Assembly: GCA_022605405.1 (NCBI GenBank) | Contig: JABYQQ010000004.1 | Span: 2,542,001-2,606,000 of the forward strand | Reading direction: 5' to 3' | From: Earliella scabrosa | Taxonomy: Eukaryota > Basidiomycota > Agaricomycetes > Polyporales > Polyporaceae | Length of the DNA: 64,000 nt | In this document: piece after piece, positions 10,301 to 21,306 of the stretch | How the letters are laid out: every line of letters begins with the position of its first letter | How positions within the stretch are numbered: position 1 is the stretch's first letter | The notes under the pieces: model-generated | Told to the model about the DNA's origin: nothing | The model's database searches: none | What the model saw: only the letters and a program-made list of their open reading frames with translations | Translations under genes and position numbers: made by a program

Positions 10301-10533
10301 GTGTGATGTCACGCGTCAAAAAAGCGCCCGAAAGCGCCCAAAACAGCGTCTAAGTGGTGGCTGTGCTATGGGCGCTTATTTAGCGCTTACATGTACTTAT
10401 CTGGTAAGTAACTCTACTTACTACTGTAAGCTGAGTTTCAATGGTGCTCCCACGGGTGAGGATCATTGTGACATCTGTCTGGCTGGAGTCTGGCTGCATA
10501 AAGAACGATTTCTTAGTACCTCATCAATCGTAA
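10301..10533 (+). repeat. Partial or diverged D-element A end
   Basis: It ends with ACGATTTCTTAGTAC then CTCATCAATCGTAA (10520-10533), matching the A ends at 7831 (reverse) and 29705. It shares GGGCGCTTATTT and CTTACTTACT-like words with the 29.5-kb copy. No B end is visible to the left, so it is truncated or strongly diverged. Confidence 0.5.
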
Positions 10534-10559
10534 CTAGCTGGCTAAGACCCTGACATTGT

Positions 10560-11300
10560 CTCTACACCATTAATAATGATCCCACATAACATCCTAATAA
10601 CTTTTAGTCTTTTATTCTAATATTATCCACCTATTATCCCCCATAAATATGACAACATCTAGATTCATGGACGACTCAGCCTATGAATCATGTCTGAATC
10701 AAGATTTTTGCATCAATATCTGTCCAAAGCAGGACCACTTCCATGTTGCCTGGGATAACATCTTGATAATATTAGGATAGAAGACCAAATGTTGTTGTTG
10801 TGTTTGTGTAATCAACCTGCTGAAAACATGTATAATGCTGCACAAAATGCTACCTCAATAGTGCCATTGGCTACATGTGGTCGGTGTATGACATGTTATC
10901 TGAAGGTTCTGTCCAGAAAATGTTGCAGATGATGTTTGAAATGCTGAAAGCATGTTCTGTGCCCTAGCATCAGTTCAATCTATGGGCAACCTCTTGAGTT
11001 CTGTCCATTGCAGAATTAAATATGGTTGATCAGATGGTGGCATAATATTTCCAGGGTCAATATTTGAATAGCAGAAAGACTGCCCAAAGAATGTTCTTAG
11101 CATGCTGTACACTGGCATCATTCATAAACTTATCACAGTGTTGTCTGCAAGAGAATGCTTCTACAATATAGCTCACATTCTCAATTTTATCAACACATTG
11201 GATGCAATAATACACCAACAACAGATAGTCTTCTATTCCAATGTTATCAAAATGTTATTCCGGGCAACATGGGATATTGCCCTCAGTGTGACTGAAGACA
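10560..11300. repeat. Dispersed AT-rich repeat with a recurrent 40-bp motif
   Basis: A motif around TTGATAATATTAGRATAGAAG, ending in CAACAACA, occurs at about 10745-10800 and in the opposite orientation at about 10585-10625 and 11215-11275. It recurs at 38220-38275. The arrangement suggests an inverted-repeat element with internal copies, but I could not fix its ends. A short plus-strand frame at 10795-10935 has two CxxC pairs and is probably chance or a relic. No gene is supported. Confidence 0.45.
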
Positions 11301-11527
11301 TTGCAGTTCACTTATAGCTTTCTTAAAGCATATGAGCCGTGACATCAGATAGACAAGGCTGGCAAACAGAAACTTGGTGTTAATCTGACAGTAACCGTGA
11401 TGCTGTTACAAGATGACTAGCAAGTACAAGTTGCGAGACAAGTACTAGATAAGGAACAACTTAAAGAGATCATATCATACACACTGGCACAGTGACTTTA
11501 GTTCACGCAAATAATTTGAGCACATTA

Positions 11528-11670
11528 GGGCCTGTTTGGTGAAAATATATCAGGAAAAGTAGGCCTACTTTCTGCCTTATATGGTATGCAAAAATAAAAT
11601 CTGTGTCCTGGATATACCATATAACACAGAAAGTAGGCCTACTTTCCCTAATATGTGTTGACCAAACTAG
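11528..11670. mobile_element. PIF/Harbinger-like MITE, 143 bp
   Basis: Long inverted repeats include GAAAGTAGGCCTACTTTC (partly imperfect) and TTATATGGTAT on both sides. The outer ends are GGGCCTGTTTGGT and ACCAAACTAG. TTA trinucleotides flank both ends (11525-11527, 11671-11673), the 3-bp duplication expected for PIF/Harbinger elements. There is no coding capacity. Confidence 0.65.
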
Positions 11671-11781
11671 TTACGGTAAAAGACAAATATTGATTGGCCT
11701 TAGCAGGTCAGATAAAATTTGAAACTGAGATAATCTGGGAATAATTGATGCAAAATATCTGGCTTCTCTTTGACTTGAATT

Positions 11782-12324
11782 ACAATTGATGATATAACAA
11801 AGAAATTGTCCTTTATGTCCACATTGCCTGTCACAATGATTTGACCCCATGGAAACTAATCTTGAACTCCGATTACCAAGGCCTTATGCTTACATCAGCA
11901 CTTGTAACCAATTTTCTTACGAGCCTAAATCCTGAGCTAGAGTTATGTCCAACACTGTTACCTATAGGGTTGAACAGGTGCCCATCACAACAATGATGTG
12001 TACTTAGCTCTGAGTATAAGCACCATAGTAACTTTTAAATAGCTCAGTTCTTTATCTCTAGTTACCACACTGTTGCTGTAGATGATTTTCAGATATACTG
12101 CCACGCTGTATGGGTTAGCTTAGTCACTGCTGAACAGGTCTCTGTTGGGCCAGAGGCCTGCTCAGCAATGAGCATCTACTAAATAGTAAGCACAGACTCT
12201 AGAGATTTGGTTTGAACTCAGTATTTTTTTAATATCTCAAGCAATTTCAATACCACTCAATAGTCATCATTGTTATATATCTCATATCCCAACCTCATCA
12301 ATTGATTCTGCCAGAAATGGTCCA
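11782..12324 (-). mobile_element. Family D element, short copy
   Basis: The left end is ACAATTGATGAT (11782) followed by AAGAAATTGTCCTTTATGTC. The right end is CTCATCAATTGATTCTGCCA (12294 on) then AAATGGTCCAC. It is closely similar to 18475-19283, which differs mainly by an extra nested MITE. Around 12105-12120 (GCTGTATGGGTTAGC) it keeps the uninterrupted version of the site where that MITE sits in the other copy. Confidence 0.6.
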
Positions 12325-12482
12325 CTCACTGCGTAAATCTGGAAATAGTATGGCCAGGATATGGCCCATGCTACGGCTGATTTCCAAGGGTAGCACAGGG
12401 CATGCGACGACAGGTCTGACAGCGCGGCTACGGGCGACTTGCGTCACGCAGCCTCATCGAAGAACGGTGCAGGCGACGCAGT

Positions 12483-13370
12483 CTAGAAAAAAAAGGCTTT
12501 GATGCGAGATGCCGGACAGACCGCTGTGCGTTGGGGTGCAAGCAGAGCCAGAACATTCGAAAGACCTTGTGCGAGGCAACGTAGAACGATGTTGCTAGGG
12601 TGAGTTCGATGCCCAAGCTCTATGATGTCATTGCACAAGAGGCGACATCCACGATCAGCCACAATATTTGCTACTTTCGTGTCCATCTGCTCAATTTCTG
12701 ATACTACCTTGTACAGTAATAGTGAATCCATTCTACTAGTGACACTCGAGACAACACGGATTGCGGGAGCGCTCGTACTCAGGCCGTGGAATCCCCAGTA
12801 TACGCAAGTGCGGCAAGTCGACCGTTGGCTGGAGTTTTGTGTGTATGGGAGGCCGTCTTGAGCCAAAGAGAGGCACCGGAAGCTTCAAGTCACCGTCGAG
12901 GTAACTACCTATCGAGTACGACGGTGACGACGGTCAGCGTGAGTGCGGTGAGTGCGTGGGTGGGCGAATCTTCGAAGAAAGAGTCCGGGTCATCTTGTGG
13001 CCGCTATATATTAGAAACACATAAGAAACAGCGGAACGCACCTTGACAATGTCCGTGACAAATAGCTTCAAGGTGACGTTGGGGCAAACGTCAGAACCGT
13101 GTTCCCCCCAGCCTCTGCCGCTACCCTCCTCCAACAAGCTGACGAGCACTTCAGCTGGTGTCCACGAAGAGAGCGACGACGAGAGCTTCCAGATCCCGAG
13201 GACGGGAGGGGCAATTGACGGAGTGCGCCCTGCGGCCGACAGGACGCAAAGTGCTGAGAGACGGAGAGGGGAGAGGGAGAGGGGATGCGAGGCATGGGTC
13301 GGACAAAGGACTTAGCGTGATTCTAGTGGCTGCTTGCGGGACGACAGAGCCCACCATGTTATGAGCCAAG
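12483..13370 (-). pseudogene. Unrecognised spliced-gene fragment
   Basis: A GC-richer island between two D ends. On the minus strand it has exon-like pieces with plausible GT-AG borders: one containing EHGSDVCPNVTLKLFVTDIV (about 13140-13045), an intron starting GTGCGTTCCG, then a piece reading RPQDDPDSFFEDSPTHALTA (about 13003-12905), an intron GTAGTTACC..CTCAAG, then a piece with VVSEIEQMDTKVANIVADRG (about 12860-12483). The last piece does not join the previous one in phase, so a frame break or a mis-set border is likely. The hydrophobic, helix-rich composition resembles a repeat-fold host protein, but I do not recognise the family. It may be a captured host fragment or a decayed resident gene. 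Confidence 0.35.
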
Positions 13371-14022
13371 AGAACGTAGCACCAACATGTGCGACCATGC
13401 AGGATAGAACAGGCGGCTATGCGGGATAGCCGCCCTATTACCTCTGGCTATGACGCATCGGCTGCAGTTCGACAAGCGGTGCGCTTTCCCGTCGCTCGAG
13501 GCCCTGTTCTACACATTCTAACTAGTCGCGAACAGCGTTCTACCGTTGACGCTCCTCAACATCACAGCCTACACTACTTGGAGTCGAACGACAGTGTGTT
13601 CTATTTGTTCGACTACCCATCGCCGCCTGTGCTACTTGTTCTACCACCTGTACGACTTGTGCTAGCTAACGTATCCTAACATCTTCTCACCCCGAACTAT
13701 TTTGGCCCAAAACGCAGTGACTTGCAACCAAGTACTACAAAAGCAAAACTGGTTAATGTCAAGTGGCATCAATCACCCGTCATCAATTTTGCTGCTCCTT
13801 TCCGTGGTATTGTTCACCTGTCTGCACCATTTTACAGCTTGTTCTCTGTGGCTTTGGATGCTTGTGCTAATGTGCATCTCCTCCTGTCTCTTTTTGGTAC
13901 CTCGAGCATAAGGCTATTACTCACCCCAATACCCAATCATCAAGCAATATAGTACTTATCTATACTAGTACTGGCCTTCTCTAGCACATCACTATGTACA
14001 TACTCCATAGTCAATCAACTTG
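13371..14022. other. No recognisable feature
   Basis: Mixed-composition sequence between the gene fragment and the next D element. Short frames only; no repeat ends or splice pattern that I can support. Confidence 0.3.
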
Positions 14023-14596
14023 TTGTGAAGTGGGCCATTGTCTGGCAGGGTACAATTGATGAGGAAGGGAATAATTTACATAGCAATGGTATATAAATTT
14101 ATAATGATCAACACTGTTCAGCTCAAGTTTGTGCTAGAGTTTCTATTACACAGAACTACTTATGGTTGATTGAAATCATTTACAAACCACTTCAGTGGCT
14201 AGCTCAGTGTGTAGCCACAAGCTATATGATTCTAATAGTGTGAACACTATATATTTTAGATGAAAACTGAGTGTGCTAGAATTGAAACAAACTTGCCTAC
14301 ATTGAGATGTTCCAAATCTGGTACGTTAGGCGCCCAATGCTGTGCTCAAGCGCCCATCTACAATGTGCAAAACAGCCCATTTTTTCTGATATGGGCAAGT
14401 TTATTTCCATTCTAACTCGCTCACACCAAGTACATCATCTCATGTTTGGCAGGAAAACATTGAAAAAACATTGAGGTAGAAGATTGAATTTCCTACTGAT
14501 GTTGACTGGGTGAAATATATGAGAGCATTGTTAGAATTTTGTGAATGCTTCCAAAATGTTTCTGGACATTTCTCGTCCTCAAGCACAGGAGAAGTA

Positions 14597-14838
14597 CTGT
14601 AAAGTTCAGACCAAAGCAGTGCCAGGTGTGACGTGTGACCACCTGCAGTTGCCAAAGCGGTGCGGCACAACCCCAGTAGAGTGAGAGCACCGGGAAAATG
14701 CCATGTATGATATGCTAGCTGCCAGTTTTCTGAGTTCTGGCCTGCTCTGACTGCCTGTGACCTGTGATCTGTGTCTCAATACGGCATGGATAGGGTCCTT
14801 GTGACATGTGATGCACCACTTTGGTCTGAACTCTACAG
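14597..14838. mobile_element. Tc1/mariner-like MITE, 242 bp
   Basis: TA at 14595-14596 and 14839-14840 flank CTGTAAAGTTCAGACCAAAG at the left and CTTTGGTCTGAACTCTACAG at the right. It is the same family as 18799-19063: the ends correspond and the interiors share CACCGGG/CGCCGGG-like and GTGACRTGTGATGCRCC words. Non-coding. Confidence 0.7.
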
Positions 14839-15053
14839 TAAATTGAATGTCTTTCTGTATGTTCTTCCAAGTTCCAAATGGGAAATCCTCAAATCAATAT
14901 CTTAATGGTCATCTCCATATCCACAGATTGTAAATGCAAACAACATTTGGCGAGATGTCAATTTGTTACCCAGCCAAACATCTTGATTGTGACCTGCATG
15001 TTATCCTCATGTCGTCTCAAGAGATTAATGAAAACATTTACATTCCTTCTTGC

Positions 15054-15500
15054 TACTGCCGCAGGGTCAGGTCAAGTCAGGTCATTGACCCCTCTGGGCC
15101 ATGACCATGACCATAACCATGACTGATCTTCAGCAGACGGCTCATGACCTGACTGATCTTTCAGTCAGGTTATCATCAGTTCAGTTACGGTCCAGTTACA
15201 GTCATTGACCGGTCATGACTGAACATGCAGTTATGACCAGTCATAACTGGTCAGAGCAAGTTAAGACCAGTCATTTGGTCCACCAGGTTAGAGAAACATC
15301 TTAAATGTAATACAGAAGTAATTTTCATGCTTATTACTGGAGAGGTCATCTGCAGTGATACAATCTTTGTCATTCTCAATGACCGTGACCATGACCATAA
15401 CCATAACTGATGGTAAGCGGTTATGGTCAGGTTATTTACACATCAGTTACAGTTATTTTCCAGTCATTGACCGGTCGTATGACCTGACCCTACAGCACTA
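15054..15500. mobile_element. hAT-like MITE, GGTCA family, 447 bp
   Basis: The termini are TACTGCCGCAGGGTCAGGTC at the left and the complement of TAGTGCTGTAGGGTCAGGTC at the right. The flanking 8-mers CTTCTTGC (15046-15053) and CTTCTCGC (15501-15508) match at 7 of 8 positions, as expected for a hAT duplication with one later change. The interior is packed with GGTCA/TGACC words in both orientations. It is the same family as 23171-23886. Confidence 0.8.
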
Positions 15501-16134
15501 CTTCTCGCATGCTGGCTCCGAGAACATGTGGAAATAGCATTGCATAATAAGTCAAAAACTTCCTCATTTATTCACGTCAGGAGCATCCTGAAAGTCAGGA
15601 AATGCCATTCAGCATAATTTCCTTATGTTACCTCAAATCATTTCCGAGAAACATGGAGACAAACTCCAATCGTTTATCTCAATGTTTTCTCTATGTTTTT
15701 CCCTGGAACATGATATGATGTTCTCGGTGTCAGTTTTGATTGAAAACATATGATAATGTAATCAATATGTTCCCACAACATATGGCTACAATCCGAGGTG
15801 GTCATTCAACTAAGCACCCATCGGCCGAAGCTACAAAAATGAGTGTGACATGTGGCCAGCATGTCGCACAAATCATCAGATTTGTCAGTGTTTGGGCGCT
15901 TATTTGCGCGCCATGGTGGCAGTGCCATGGGCGCCTGGGGGTCAGGCCAACCCTATTGGACTAGGGCTAGAGCCAGTCAACAGTTTCTTACTGGGCGTCT
16001 GCTACAGTAAATACTGATACTTACTTAAGGTAAGCGGAGTGTGAAAAATGTTTCCACGGACTCAGGTTTGTGTGATGTGGAATGGTGGAGAACATCGTAC
16101 TTAAAGAATGATATTTTCGTTTCTCATCAATTGC

Positions 16135-16537
16135 AAAAGTTCTAGTTCTGTCAGATTGAGTATTCTGACTACAAGTATTAACATCAAAGTTGATTCTCAT
16201 CATCAACAGTCTCCATGTTCCAACAGTGTCATTAGACTTCTGTATTGCTTGGGATTATGATAGAGGGAACAATACCACATCACTGTTGTAGAAGTGACAT
16301 ATTCATTTGCAGACAAGTATGCTACCGGCATTTGCCAGAAGTTGGTAAGACCAAGCGCCTTCTGCAACAGGAACAGTTGACTTATGTGTCAAGTAGATCA
16401 CGATTGCAAATTTAGACAATTTTCATGGTCAGATGAAGACACTGGCTGTTAATCAGTGTAGATTTCAGGGCAGTATGCGCAGTGGTAGACATGCTGTAAA
16501 ATGAGAGAGACAGGTTTGCAATATGAGGAGAATGGTT
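16135..16537. other. No recognisable feature
   Basis: AT-rich spacer following the D element A end. No coding frame, splice pattern or repeat ends seen. Confidence 0.3.
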
Positions 16538-16878
16538 TAGGGCTGAGCACGGATCTGATCCAAAGAGCTACAGCTCTCTACCTACGGGTAATGGTCACTT
16601 CAGACCCTCTGATCCAGATCCGTCAAAATCCAAACCTATAGGTATTTAGTGTGGGTATCTACAGGTATCTATAGGTCTTTTTTTCCAAGTATGCATATTT
16701 ATGTGTTTCTCAACAAATCAAGTATGTTTGTAGAGAAGAATAAATATATTTTCTTGATCCAGATCCGTACAGATCAAGATCTGCACTGATCCAGATCCAC
16801 ACTGATCCAAACCTACAGGTATTTTCACAGGTACCTAGACTGTGACCTATAGGTATGTCTGATCCGTGCTCACCTCTA
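16538..16878. mobile_element. hAT-like MITE, GGATC family, 341 bp
   Basis: The termini are TAGGGCTGAGCACGGATC at the left and the complement of TAGAGGTGAGCACGGATC at the right. A perfect 8-bp duplication, GAATGGTT, lies at 16530-16537 and 16879-16886. The interior repeats GATCCAGATCC-type words and ACCTATAGGTAT palindromes. No coding capacity. Confidence 0.85.
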
Positions 16879-16886
16879 GAATGGTT

Positions 16887-17224
16887 GAGCACCCAGCAGA
16901 GATAGCCCCACTCAGAATTGGATGCTCCGCGCAAGCACGCAGAGCCGGAGGACGAGGGAACAACAGTGCTAAACAGTGGATGGTCATGGAGACGTGACTG
17001 GGTGACTGACCCGTTCAGTGGGCATCAGTCCAGAGGCCCGCCCTGGCCTTGTCAAGGACCTATCCTCAACCTTATGCCCTGTATGATGTATGGTTCTGAG
17101 CGAATTGCAGTTTGAAATCTACTTAGTATCAAACACAGACTCTGAGATCACCACGAGGGAGCCTTCGTATGCTGGTGCTGCGTACTAAGCGCCCATCTAT
17201 CCGAGTCCTCTGGTGTGACCGTTG
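16887..17224. other. No recognisable feature
   Basis: Short spacer between two hAT-like MITEs; nothing supportable on either strand. Confidence 0.3.
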
Positions 17225-17936
17225 TAGTGTTGCAGGGTCCGGTCCGGTCCGGTCTTTTGACCCCTCCGAGGCAGGACCGAGGACCAGGACCGGACAGGAC
17301 CGCACCCAGTAGCTGAGGACCGGACTGACGGTCCAGTCCTAGCGGTCCTGCACAGGACCGCGGTCCGGTCCCAGTCCGGGACCGGTCCTGGACCGATGCC
17401 AGTCCGGACTGGTCCTGAACCGGTCCAGGACTGGTCCAACCGGGGTGGCCCACTAGAAACAAGTCGGCACCAGTGGGAATTAAACTCGGGGCCTCACAAA
17501 AAGGCCATAGTAACACGAGTGCTCTACCAGCTGAGCCAACAGAACATTATTAGGCTGTGAGTCGGAGGCACCTTGATAAGGCGGCTCTTAGATAAGATTA
17601 GATCAGATCAGATGTAGAGATAAACGTGTTACCTAAGCTTGATATGAGCCTCATTATGGGCTCTATTGATGGACACTACAAAAATGGCCCATATAAATTC
17701 GGAAAAAATCTCAAAAATCACCAAAAAATTACTGTATATAGCACTATATCAGAGCAGTCCAGGACCGGTCCGGACCAGTCCTGACCGGTCCTACATGGCC
17801 CGGGACTTCTGCCAGGACCGGGACCGGGACCGGGACTGGACTGATGATCAGTCCGGTCCTGACCAGTCCTAAATCAGTCCGGTCCCGGTCTTTTTCCGGT
17901 CCTTGATCAGTCCTAGGACCGGACCCTGCAACACTA
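17225..17936. mobile_element. hAT-like MITE, GGTCC family, 712 bp
   Basis: The termini TAGTGTTGCAGGGTCCGGTC and its complement ending CTGCAACACTA are perfect over at least 18 bp. A perfect 8-bp duplication, GACCGTTG, is at 17217-17224 and 17937-17944. The outer 200 bp on each side are dense in GGTCC/GGACC. The middle (about 17440-17750) is different sequence containing a tRNA-like segment, so the element may itself host an insertion. Confidence 0.85.
17450..17546 (-). repeat. tRNA-derived SINE-like segment
   Basis: On the minus strand GGCTCAGCTGGTAGAGCAC resembles a pol III A box and D arm. About 40 bases later GAGTTTAATTCCCAC resembles a B box. A tRNA fold is imperfect: the T stem does not pair and there is no convincing anticodon arm. 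I therefore read it as the head of a tRNA-derived SINE or a decayed tRNA, not a working tRNA gene. Confidence 0.4.
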
Positions 17937-17944
17937 GACCGTTG

Positions 17945-18474
17945 TGCTCAATATGGACTTGTCTGTGGCATGCATCCCAGAGGATTGTGGTCTTAAAGTC
18001 ATCTGGACTCTGGAGCGCGATGTGCGGAACCTTTCTCAGGCTTGCGCTAAGTAATGGTTAGGTGTTGATGTGCTTGGATCCGCCGCCGCCGGCCAGCACG
18101 CCGCAGTCCAGTCACTCAGTCACGTCTCCGTGACTATCTACCGTGTAGCGCCGTTGTTTCCTCGTCCTCCGGCTCTGCGCACTTGCGCGGAGCATCCAAT
18201 TCTGAGCGGGGCTAATGTGCAAGCAAGCATGGACTGCACTGCTATGCCCAAAAGATGCTCACATGTACAGAGTCTATGGCTCACCACACACGGATGAGAA
18301 TATAATTAGAAGGGGAGGGTGCACACAATTGAAGGAGACCTAAGTGTGATTGTATGCTGACTGAAAGTGGAACTCTGAGGAACAGGTAGGGTATAATTGG
18401 GCAGTCACATATCTCATTTGCGATGACCAGTGACAGATGCCACCTGACAACATTTGGCCTTGCACTACAAAAAT
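17945..18474. other. No recognisable feature
   Basis: Spacer between the GGTCC MITE and the next D copy. Short frames only. Confidence 0.3.
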
Positions 18475-19283
18475 CACAATTGATGAGGTAACAAAGAAAT
18501 CGTCCTTTATGTCAACATTCCCTGTCACAACGGTTCGACCCCATGGGAGCTGACTTCAAACTCCAATTACTAAAGCCTTATGCTTACATCAGCACTTGTA
18601 ACTAATTTTCTTATAAGCCCAAACCCTGAGCTAGGGTTAGGTCAAGCACTGTAGGGTTAGACAGGCACCCATCATGTGTACTTAGTAATTACTAGTACAA
18701 TCACCTAGCCTTTGAATGCTATAGTTAAGTCTTCTAGCACAATGGCTACATACTACACTCTTAATGTAGATGCCTCTCAGACACAGTGCTGTATGGTACT
18801 GTACTGATCAGACCATAGCGGTGGGGGATCCGGGGTGTGACAGGTTGGATAGGGTCCGGCCGGGCGGCGGAGCTGCCAGTGACGTGTGACACCCCCGTAT
18901 ATGGGGCGGCACCGGCCCACAGGGTGTAAGCGCCGGGGAAGCGCTGGATTTAGACCTCTGTCACATCTGGCGGGAGCCTGACTGACCTGTGACAGAGGCC
19001 AAAATCAGCGGCGGCGAAGGGGCTTGTGACGTGTGATGCGCCGCTATGGTCTGATCAGTACAGTACTGGCTGAGTCACTGCTGGGCAGGCCTCCGTTGTG
19101 CCGGAGGCCTGCTCAGCAATGGGCGTCTAGTACTTGTAGACGTGTTTAGCTGTGTACTAGTAGGGAATACTAGTTATGGCACTTCCGATACTGCTTCATA
19201 GTCATCATTATTATATGGATCTCATATTCTAACCTCATCAATCGTTTCTGCCAAAGATGGCCCACTCCCTCCAAGTGCACAAG
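18475..19283 (-). mobile_element. Family D element with a nested MITE
   Basis: The left end is CACAATTGATGAGG (18478) followed by AAGAAATCGTCCTTTATGTC. The right end is CTCATCAATCGTTTCTGCCA (from about 19238), then AAGATGGCCCACTCCC. It aligns along its length with 11782-12324 apart from a 265-bp mariner-like insertion at 18799-19063. Confidence 0.65.
18799..19063. mobile_element. Tc1/mariner-like MITE, 265 bp, nested in a D element
   Basis: CTGTACTGATCAGACCATAG at the left and its complement ending ATCAGTACAG at the right, with TA on both sides (18797-18798, 19064-19065). The sister D copy at 12105-12120 lacks it and gives a natural empty site. Markedly GC-richer than its surroundings. Confidence 0.8.
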
Positions 19284-20220
19284 TGAGGAGTCACACACAT
19301 GGTCTCAAGACTCAGCATTATGCAAATACCAACCCACTGGCATAGACAACTAAGCCATAAGAGCTTACTACACAGACAGCCCAACATTCTCTGATTTTGA
19401 ACACCGAATGTCTAGAAGTACCCGTACACCTAATAGTAGTAGTTTATTTACTAGGCTTTGAAATAACATATTTGCAAGCCATATGTCAGAACTTTCCCAC
19501 GGATATCCAGAGGAAAGGCCATTGAGTGCCCGACTTTCGCCTCCTCCTGACATTGCTACGCTCCATCTCCTGGCAAGTAGGTCGTATAGTGCAGTCATAC
19601 AGTACCATACTACAGTTTCATGATGCAACTAAGTGTCATGATATTTTCGATAGGGAGAAAGCAAGTGCATCCGGATGCAAAAGGCCATTGGGATGCATCG
19701 GGATAGACGCCCCAAAGTTCCGACATAGCATTCTTGAACTGTGAGTTCATCAACTGACATGTACTAAATGATTTCTATTATATATACTTTAACTTTGATA
19801 TACAAATCGGAAGACTGATATGATACATTGTGCAAAGATTATGTTGAATAAAAAACTGAACTTGCCTGAAATGCTAAGATCTATATATATATATATATAT
19901 ATATATACCATATAGAAACAGGCCCTCCAGAGCAAAAACTGATAGACACACTGAGGGGAATTTGTGAGACAGCCATTAATTAGCTAGGCCTGCAAGCCTA
20001 GTGAGAAATCCATGTGTCTGAATTGGTCTGGATGTGTCTGGATGTGTTGAGCTCCCATGCCTGTCCGTGGCTCAATGCTGACACAGGTGGACATAGGTGG
20101 ATGCAGAGGACACATTTTGAATGTGTCCAGATCTATTTGATTTCTTTGAGACATGTTGATTGTGTCTGCATAGGTCTGAATGCACAAAACATATTGATTA
20201 GATTCTACTCAATACAGCTG
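19284..20220. other. Non-coding stretch with a TA microsatellite
   Basis: A (TA)n tract lies at about 19881-19907. From about 20010 to 20190 variants of GTCTGRATGTGTCTGG recur, possibly another repeat of the word-rich MITE type, but I could not define termini. No gene seen. Confidence 0.4.
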
Positions 20221-20733
20221 CTACTGTGATGCGACCCCAGAGTAGTCCTGCTGCCTCCTGCCGCTGCCTCCCGCCGCTCTGCTTCTGTCACTTGTGCTGC
20301 CACCTCCTACTCCCACCATGTCACCCACGTTCTGCTCACAGTACCTTGAGTCCACTCTCACCCTACCCATAGCCACCAGTCTTGTTGCCCACGGGGTTTT
20401 CCTGTAAGTAGTATGAGTATCATATCTGTATGAAGTAATGGTAGCAATGATAATAATGATCACACTCACCGCCGGTTGTCTGGCAGTGGAGCATGTCCAA
20501 CAATTCGAGTCTAGCTATATGCAGTCAAAGTCAGCACATACAATCAAACAAGACACATCTATAATGCATAAATAGCGCATATAATGAGTGAACTTACGGT
20601 ATATCACTGCCATGATGACAGGAAGCGAGAGAACAAGGAGAATGTAGATGGAGGAGGCTGAGGAGGTTGTACTAGCTACACCGGACACGTTGTCACTGCG
20701 GTGGTCAGGATAATAGGAGGGAGACACTTGCAA
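20221..20733 (-). pseudogene. Unrecognised gene fragment with a membrane segment
   Basis: On the minus strand a piece with a Ser/Thr-rich stretch and the hydrophobic run IYILLVLSLPVIMAVIY (about 20715-20600) ends at a good donor (GTAAGTTCAC). A 45-base exon-like piece (about 20514-20470) follows, then a second good donor (GTGAGTGTGATC) and an acceptor TTACAG before a Gly/Ser-rich piece (about 20401-20225). The last join is out of phase or meets a stop. It looks like part of a single-pass membrane protein gene without its start, either captured or truncated. Family not recognised. Confidence 0.3.
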
Positions 20734-21306
20734 TGGACTAGGTCATTGCCTTAAGAAGAGTTTTGATCATAGTCATTTGATGTTGTGTTAGTCACACCAC
20801 AGAATGCATAAGATTTGGGCTGGTTTGGATGGATGTGGACGTCTGTAGGTTTTTTGTGAAAGCACACTTTGCAATCAAGACAGGATGCGAATCGAGAACA
20901 GCAATTTAAGATAGGATCTGAGGAAGTTCACGGATTTACTCAAACATGGTCTACATTTCCAAGTTCTTGTGTGTTCGGACCAGTCAGAAGTACTGAAACA
21001 TAATCAGATGAATTGGAACAGATGGGGACACATTCAGACGTGCCCAGAAAGATGTGGTTTTTATTGGGCTTCAAGTTCAAATTTCTACGCATCACAGTGC
21101 ATGCATATGGTTCTGCTGCTGAACACATGTCAGGCAGGCTGGTGCCTGCCATCCCGCACTCTGAGATAATGCAAATATGTATATATTCTGTAAAACATGT
21201 ATTGGTATGAGAGTTCCATGCACTGCCAGTGGTGTTGTAAAGTCTGGTCAAGTCCGGTTGACCAGTTCAGTTTGAGAGAACTGGACCAAATGTTCAGTTA
21301 TACTAC
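20734..21306. other. No recognisable feature
   Basis: Flank of the Ty3 element; short frames only. No target-site duplication matching the far side of the retrotransposon is visible at its right edge. Confidence 0.3.

Larger units (their letters stand above)
14023..16134 (+). mobile_element. Family D element enlarged by nested insertions
   Basis: The B end is at the left (ACTTGTTGTGAAGTGGGCC, then CTGGCAGGGTACAATTGATG to 14063). The A end is at the right (GTACTTAAAGAATGATA..., CTCATCAATTGC, 16122-16133). Segments 14320-14425 and 15726-16134 align with 29220-29325 and 29325-29717 of the 28.6-kb copy. The 1.3 kb between (about 14426-15725) is absent from that copy, so it is a later insertion; it contains a mariner-like and a hAT-like MITE. 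Confidence 0.6.

Noticed and set aside
10795..10935. A 44-codon plus-strand frame with two CxxC pairs
   Set aside because: Too short, inside a dispersed repeat, and without a supported neighbour exon; a zinc-finger relic is possible but not supportable.
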